DNA from: Xanthobacteraceae bacterium
GTDB lineage: Bacteria; Pseudomonadota; Alphaproteobacteria; Rhizobiales; Xanthobacteraceae
NCBI GenBank assembly: GCA_030038415.1
Contig: JASHOX010000216.1
Coordinates: 1 to 48,026 of the forward strand
Direction of reading: 5' to 3'
Length of the DNA stretch: 48,026 nt
Shown here: piece by piece, positions 46,471 through 48,026 of the stretch
How positions within the stretch are numbered: the stretch's first letter is position 1
Layout of the letters: every line of letters begins with the position of its first letter
The notes under the pieces: generated by a model
What the model saw: only the letters and a program-made list of their open reading frames with translations
The model's database searches: none
What the model was told of the DNA's origin: nothing
Translations under genes and position numbers: made by a program

Positions 46471-46547
46471 TGGAGCTGGGTGAAAGGACTCGAACCTTCC
46501 AACTCACCGGATACAACCGATGGCTTTACCAATTAAGCTAACCCAGC
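46471..46547 (-). tRNA. tRNA-like gene, irregular, probably tRNA-Thr(UGU)-related
   Basis: The minus strand gives a cloverleaf-like RNA: acceptor GCTGGGT/ACCCAGC (7 perfect pairs), D-stem GCTT/AAGC with an AATTGGTA loop, T-loop TTCGAGT on a GAAGG/CCTTT stem, discriminator T and an encoded CCA (46471-46473). The anticodon arm pairs as ATCGG/CCGGT with a 6-nt loop TTGTAT, or with an 8-nt loop if one pair opens; no canonical 7-nt loop is possible. One extra C lies between the T-stem and the acceptor. TGT in the loop and the T discriminator point to threonine. Two one-base irregularities suggest a decayed or unusual tRNA, although the acceptor and CCA are intact. Confidence 0.65.
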
Positions 46548-46795
46548 AGGTTTCACTAACGCGGTGTCGTTAATAAAAGCTGACTGGACCGTCAAACGTC
46601 AAACGCGAACATCTTCACTAGACGTGCATGGGGTATCAGGTTCCGCCAAGTTCCCTGACACCGCGGAATAAGACGGGTCGTCAGGGTTCTCGATACCGCC
46701 GGCGCAAACGCGCCCACTCGTGCCAAAGCTTCAATCCGGCGTGCGCGGCGCGGCGCCCTTGTGCTAAACTCTATCAGCCCCAGGGAGACCCGCCC

Positions 46796-47560
46796 ATGAA
46801 CCCGCACGTCAAACTCGCCACTGTCACTCAGGCCGACATTTCGCCAGCCGAATGGCAGACCCGCCTCGACCTCGCCGCGACCTATCGGCTAATCGCGTAT
46901 TATGGCTGGGGCGATGTCATCTACAATCATTCTTCGATGCGCGTGCCGGGCGAGGAGCGCAAATTCCTGATCAAGCGGCATGAGCTGCTCTACACCGAAG
47001 TGACGGCGTCGAACCTCGTCAAGGTGAGTATGGACGACGACCTCGACGAATCCGCGGGCGTCAACCGGCCTGGCTTTACGCTACACGGCGGCGTGCTCGA
47101 CGGCCGGCCGGACGTCAATTGTGCGGTCCACGTCCACACCGAGACCGGCATGGCGATTTCCGGATTGAAACACGGGTTGCGCATGCTGTCGCAGCCCGCC
47201 GTGCGTTTCCACAATCGCGTCGGCTACCACGATTACGAGGGAATCACCGAAGATTTTGACGAGCGCGCGCGCATCAACAAGGCGCTCGGCAAGAACCGCG
47301 CCCTCATCCTGCGCAATCACGGGCTGCTCACGGTCGGCAAGACCGCACGCGAGGCCTTCGTGCTGATGAAGTCGCTGCTCGAAGCCGCCGACATCCAGCT
47401 CAAAATGGAAGCGACCGGTGGCGAGCTAGTCGAAATTCCGGCGGAAACCTGCGAGAAAGTCGCGCAGCAATACGAGCATCACGACTCCGGCCGCGGCTCG
47501 GCCGACTGGCCGGCTTACTTGCGCATGCTCGATGCGGTCGACACCGGCTGGCGCAATTGA
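46796..47560 (+). CDS. class II aldolase/adducin family protein
   Basis: A 254-residue zinc-dependent enzyme of the class II aldolase/adducin family (relatives include fuculose-phosphate aldolase and ribulose-5-phosphate 4-epimerase). Metal ligands are the histidines of VHVHTETG (His112 and His114) and a third in LRNHGLLTVG. The N-terminal YGWGDVIYNHSSMRV and EVTASNLVKV segments are typical. The start at 46796 has AGGGAGA upstream; the open frame from 46628 is not supported. The substrate is unknown. It converges on the FAH-family gene through a strong hairpin at 47577. Confidence 0.9.
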   Translation: MNPHVKLATVTQADISPAEWQTRLDLAATYRLIAYYGWGDVIYNHSSMRVPGEERKFLIKRHELLYTEVTASNLVKVSMDDDLDESAGVNRPGFTLHGGVLDGRPDVNCAVHVHTETGMAISGLKHGLRMLSQPAVRFHNRVGYHDYEGITEDFDERARINKALGKNRALILRNHGLLTVGKTAREAFVLMKSLLEAADIQLKMEATGGELVEIPAETCEKVAQQYEHHDSGRGSADWPAYLRMLDAVDTGWRN

Positions 47561-47576
47561 TCTAAGAGCCTTTCAC

Positions 47577-47601
47577 CGGGGCCGCACGCCGCGCGGCCCC
47601 G
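47577..47601. terminator. GC-rich hairpin between convergent genes
   Basis: CGGGGCCGC (47577-47585) and GCGGCCCCG (47593-47601) make a perfect 9-bp stem with a 7-nt loop, 16 bp after the aldolase stop and 10 bp past the FAH-family stop. It may serve both strands. No long T-run follows on either side. Confidence 0.55.
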
Positions 47602-47611
47602 CAAGACGGAC

Positions 47612-48026
47612 CTACTTCGCCGGCGCGTATTTGCCGCCGGTCTGCTTGGTGTGCACGCCTTCCGCGCCGCTTTGCTTGTGCTGCAAGCGAGTGATGCGTG
47701 CCCAGGTGCGCTTGAGCGGATCGCGCACCGCGATGTGCAACGTGCCGCAGCCCTCGCAAGTCAGCTCGATCTTGTCGCCGTCCATGAACGGATTGAGCCC
47801 GCGATGGTTGGTGCCGGTAGCCAAAATGTCGCCCGGTTGCAGCGTGTGAATCGAGGTGACCCACTCGATGCAGCGCGGAATCTTGTGCGCCATGTCGCTG
47901 GTGTTGAAGTTCTGGTACACAACGCCGTTGTTAGTGAGCGTGATCTGCAGCTTTTGCGGATCTTTGATCTCGTCGGCGGTGACGATATAGGGGCCGATCG
48001 GGGCGAAAGTGTCGCGCGATTTCATC
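47612..48026 (-). CDS. fumarylacetoacetate hydrolase family protein, C-terminal part
   Basis: The last 137 or so residues of a gene that continues past the window edge. It matches the FAH domain: DTFAPIGPYIVTADEI, LTNNGVVYQNFNTSDMAHKI, LQPGDILATGTNHRGLNP and DGDKIELTCEGCGTLHIAV. The metal-binding N-terminal part is outside. Relatives hydrolyse or decarboxylate 2-oxoacids in aromatic degradation. The C-terminal tail (HKQSGAEGVHTKQTGGKYAPAK) is longer and more basic than usual. The methionine at 48025 is internal, not a start. Confidence 0.9.
   Translation of the reverse strand, partial: MKSRDTFAPIGPYIVTADEIKDPQKLQITLTNNGVVYQNFNTSDMAHKIPRCIEWVTSIHTLQPGDILATGTNHRGLNPFMDGDKIELTCEGCGTLHIAVRDPLKRTWARITRLQHKQSGAEGVHTKQTGGKYAPAK

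Larger units (their letters stand above)
46220..46795. other. divergent intergenic region with tRNA-like gene
   Basis: This 576-bp gap between the operon and the class II aldolase gene holds an AT-rich control region at 46260-46380 (promoter and inverted repeats), the tRNA-like gene at 46471-46547 and about 250 bp with no recognisable gene. A tandem gtcaaac pair lies near 46592. The small frames that cross it show no protein features. Confidence 0.5.

Overview
This looks like the chromosome of an alphaproteobacterium of the Hyphomicrobiales (Rhizobiales), probably near Bradyrhizobiaceae or Xanthobacteraceae. The basis is GC-rich coding sequence, an Omp25-type porin with a C-terminal aromatic residue, an orphan Bug/TctC binding protein, a DUF459 SGNH hydrolase beside an MltB-type transglycosylase and galU, a fused indolepyruvate ferredoxin oxidoreductase, and a nested palindromic repeat at 33157 of a type common in this order. 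No phage, insertion sequence or CRISPR array was seen.

Layout. 0.2-8 kb: porin, Bug-type binding protein, a short remnant of an alpha/beta hydrolase, MFS permease, an LLM flavin oxidoreductase/hydrolase pair, a proline-rich exported protein and a threonine aldolase. 8.4-14.6 kb: gltB-gltD (ammonia assimilation). 14.7-21.5 kb: an accessory-looking stretch with a small orphan protein, a haem-oxygenase-fold putative di-iron oxidase, a very large SAM-cyclase-AAA-TPR protein, two small hypothetical genes and a Crp/Fnr regulator; cyclic nucleotide synthesis and a cNMP-type sensor therefore lie close together. 21.5-25.7 kb: envelope genes (DUF459, MltB, galU). 25.8-30.8 kb: LysR regulator, divergent Fe(II)/2-oxoglutarate dioxygenase and a complete TRAP transporter, which read as one uptake and oxidation module. 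30.8-39.3 kb: large outer-membrane barrel, short NfeD-like protein, ferrochelatase with an N-terminal extension, MmgE/PrpD and fused IOR. 39.5-39.8 kb: decayed EAL-domain fragment. 39.9-42.6 kb: GGDEF-EAL sensor. 42.6-46.2 kb: a tight four-gene operon (isocyanide-synthase-like protein, PxpB, PxpC, DMT permease) with a visible promoter and inverted repeat. 46.5 kb: irregular tRNA-like gene. 46.8-48 kb: class II aldolase and the C-terminal part of an FAH-family hydrolase.

The best candidates for undescribed biology are the translationally coupled operon at 42.6-46.2 kb and the 14.7-19.8 kb group (orphan small protein, haem-oxygenase-fold oxidase, giant cyclase). Less expected structures are the tRNA-like gene that cannot form a 7-nt anticodon loop, the EAL and hydrolase remnants in apparently empty DNA, the three TGCAT repeats at the LysR start, and several operator-like repeats. 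All family calls come from reading motifs by eye; no database search was possible.
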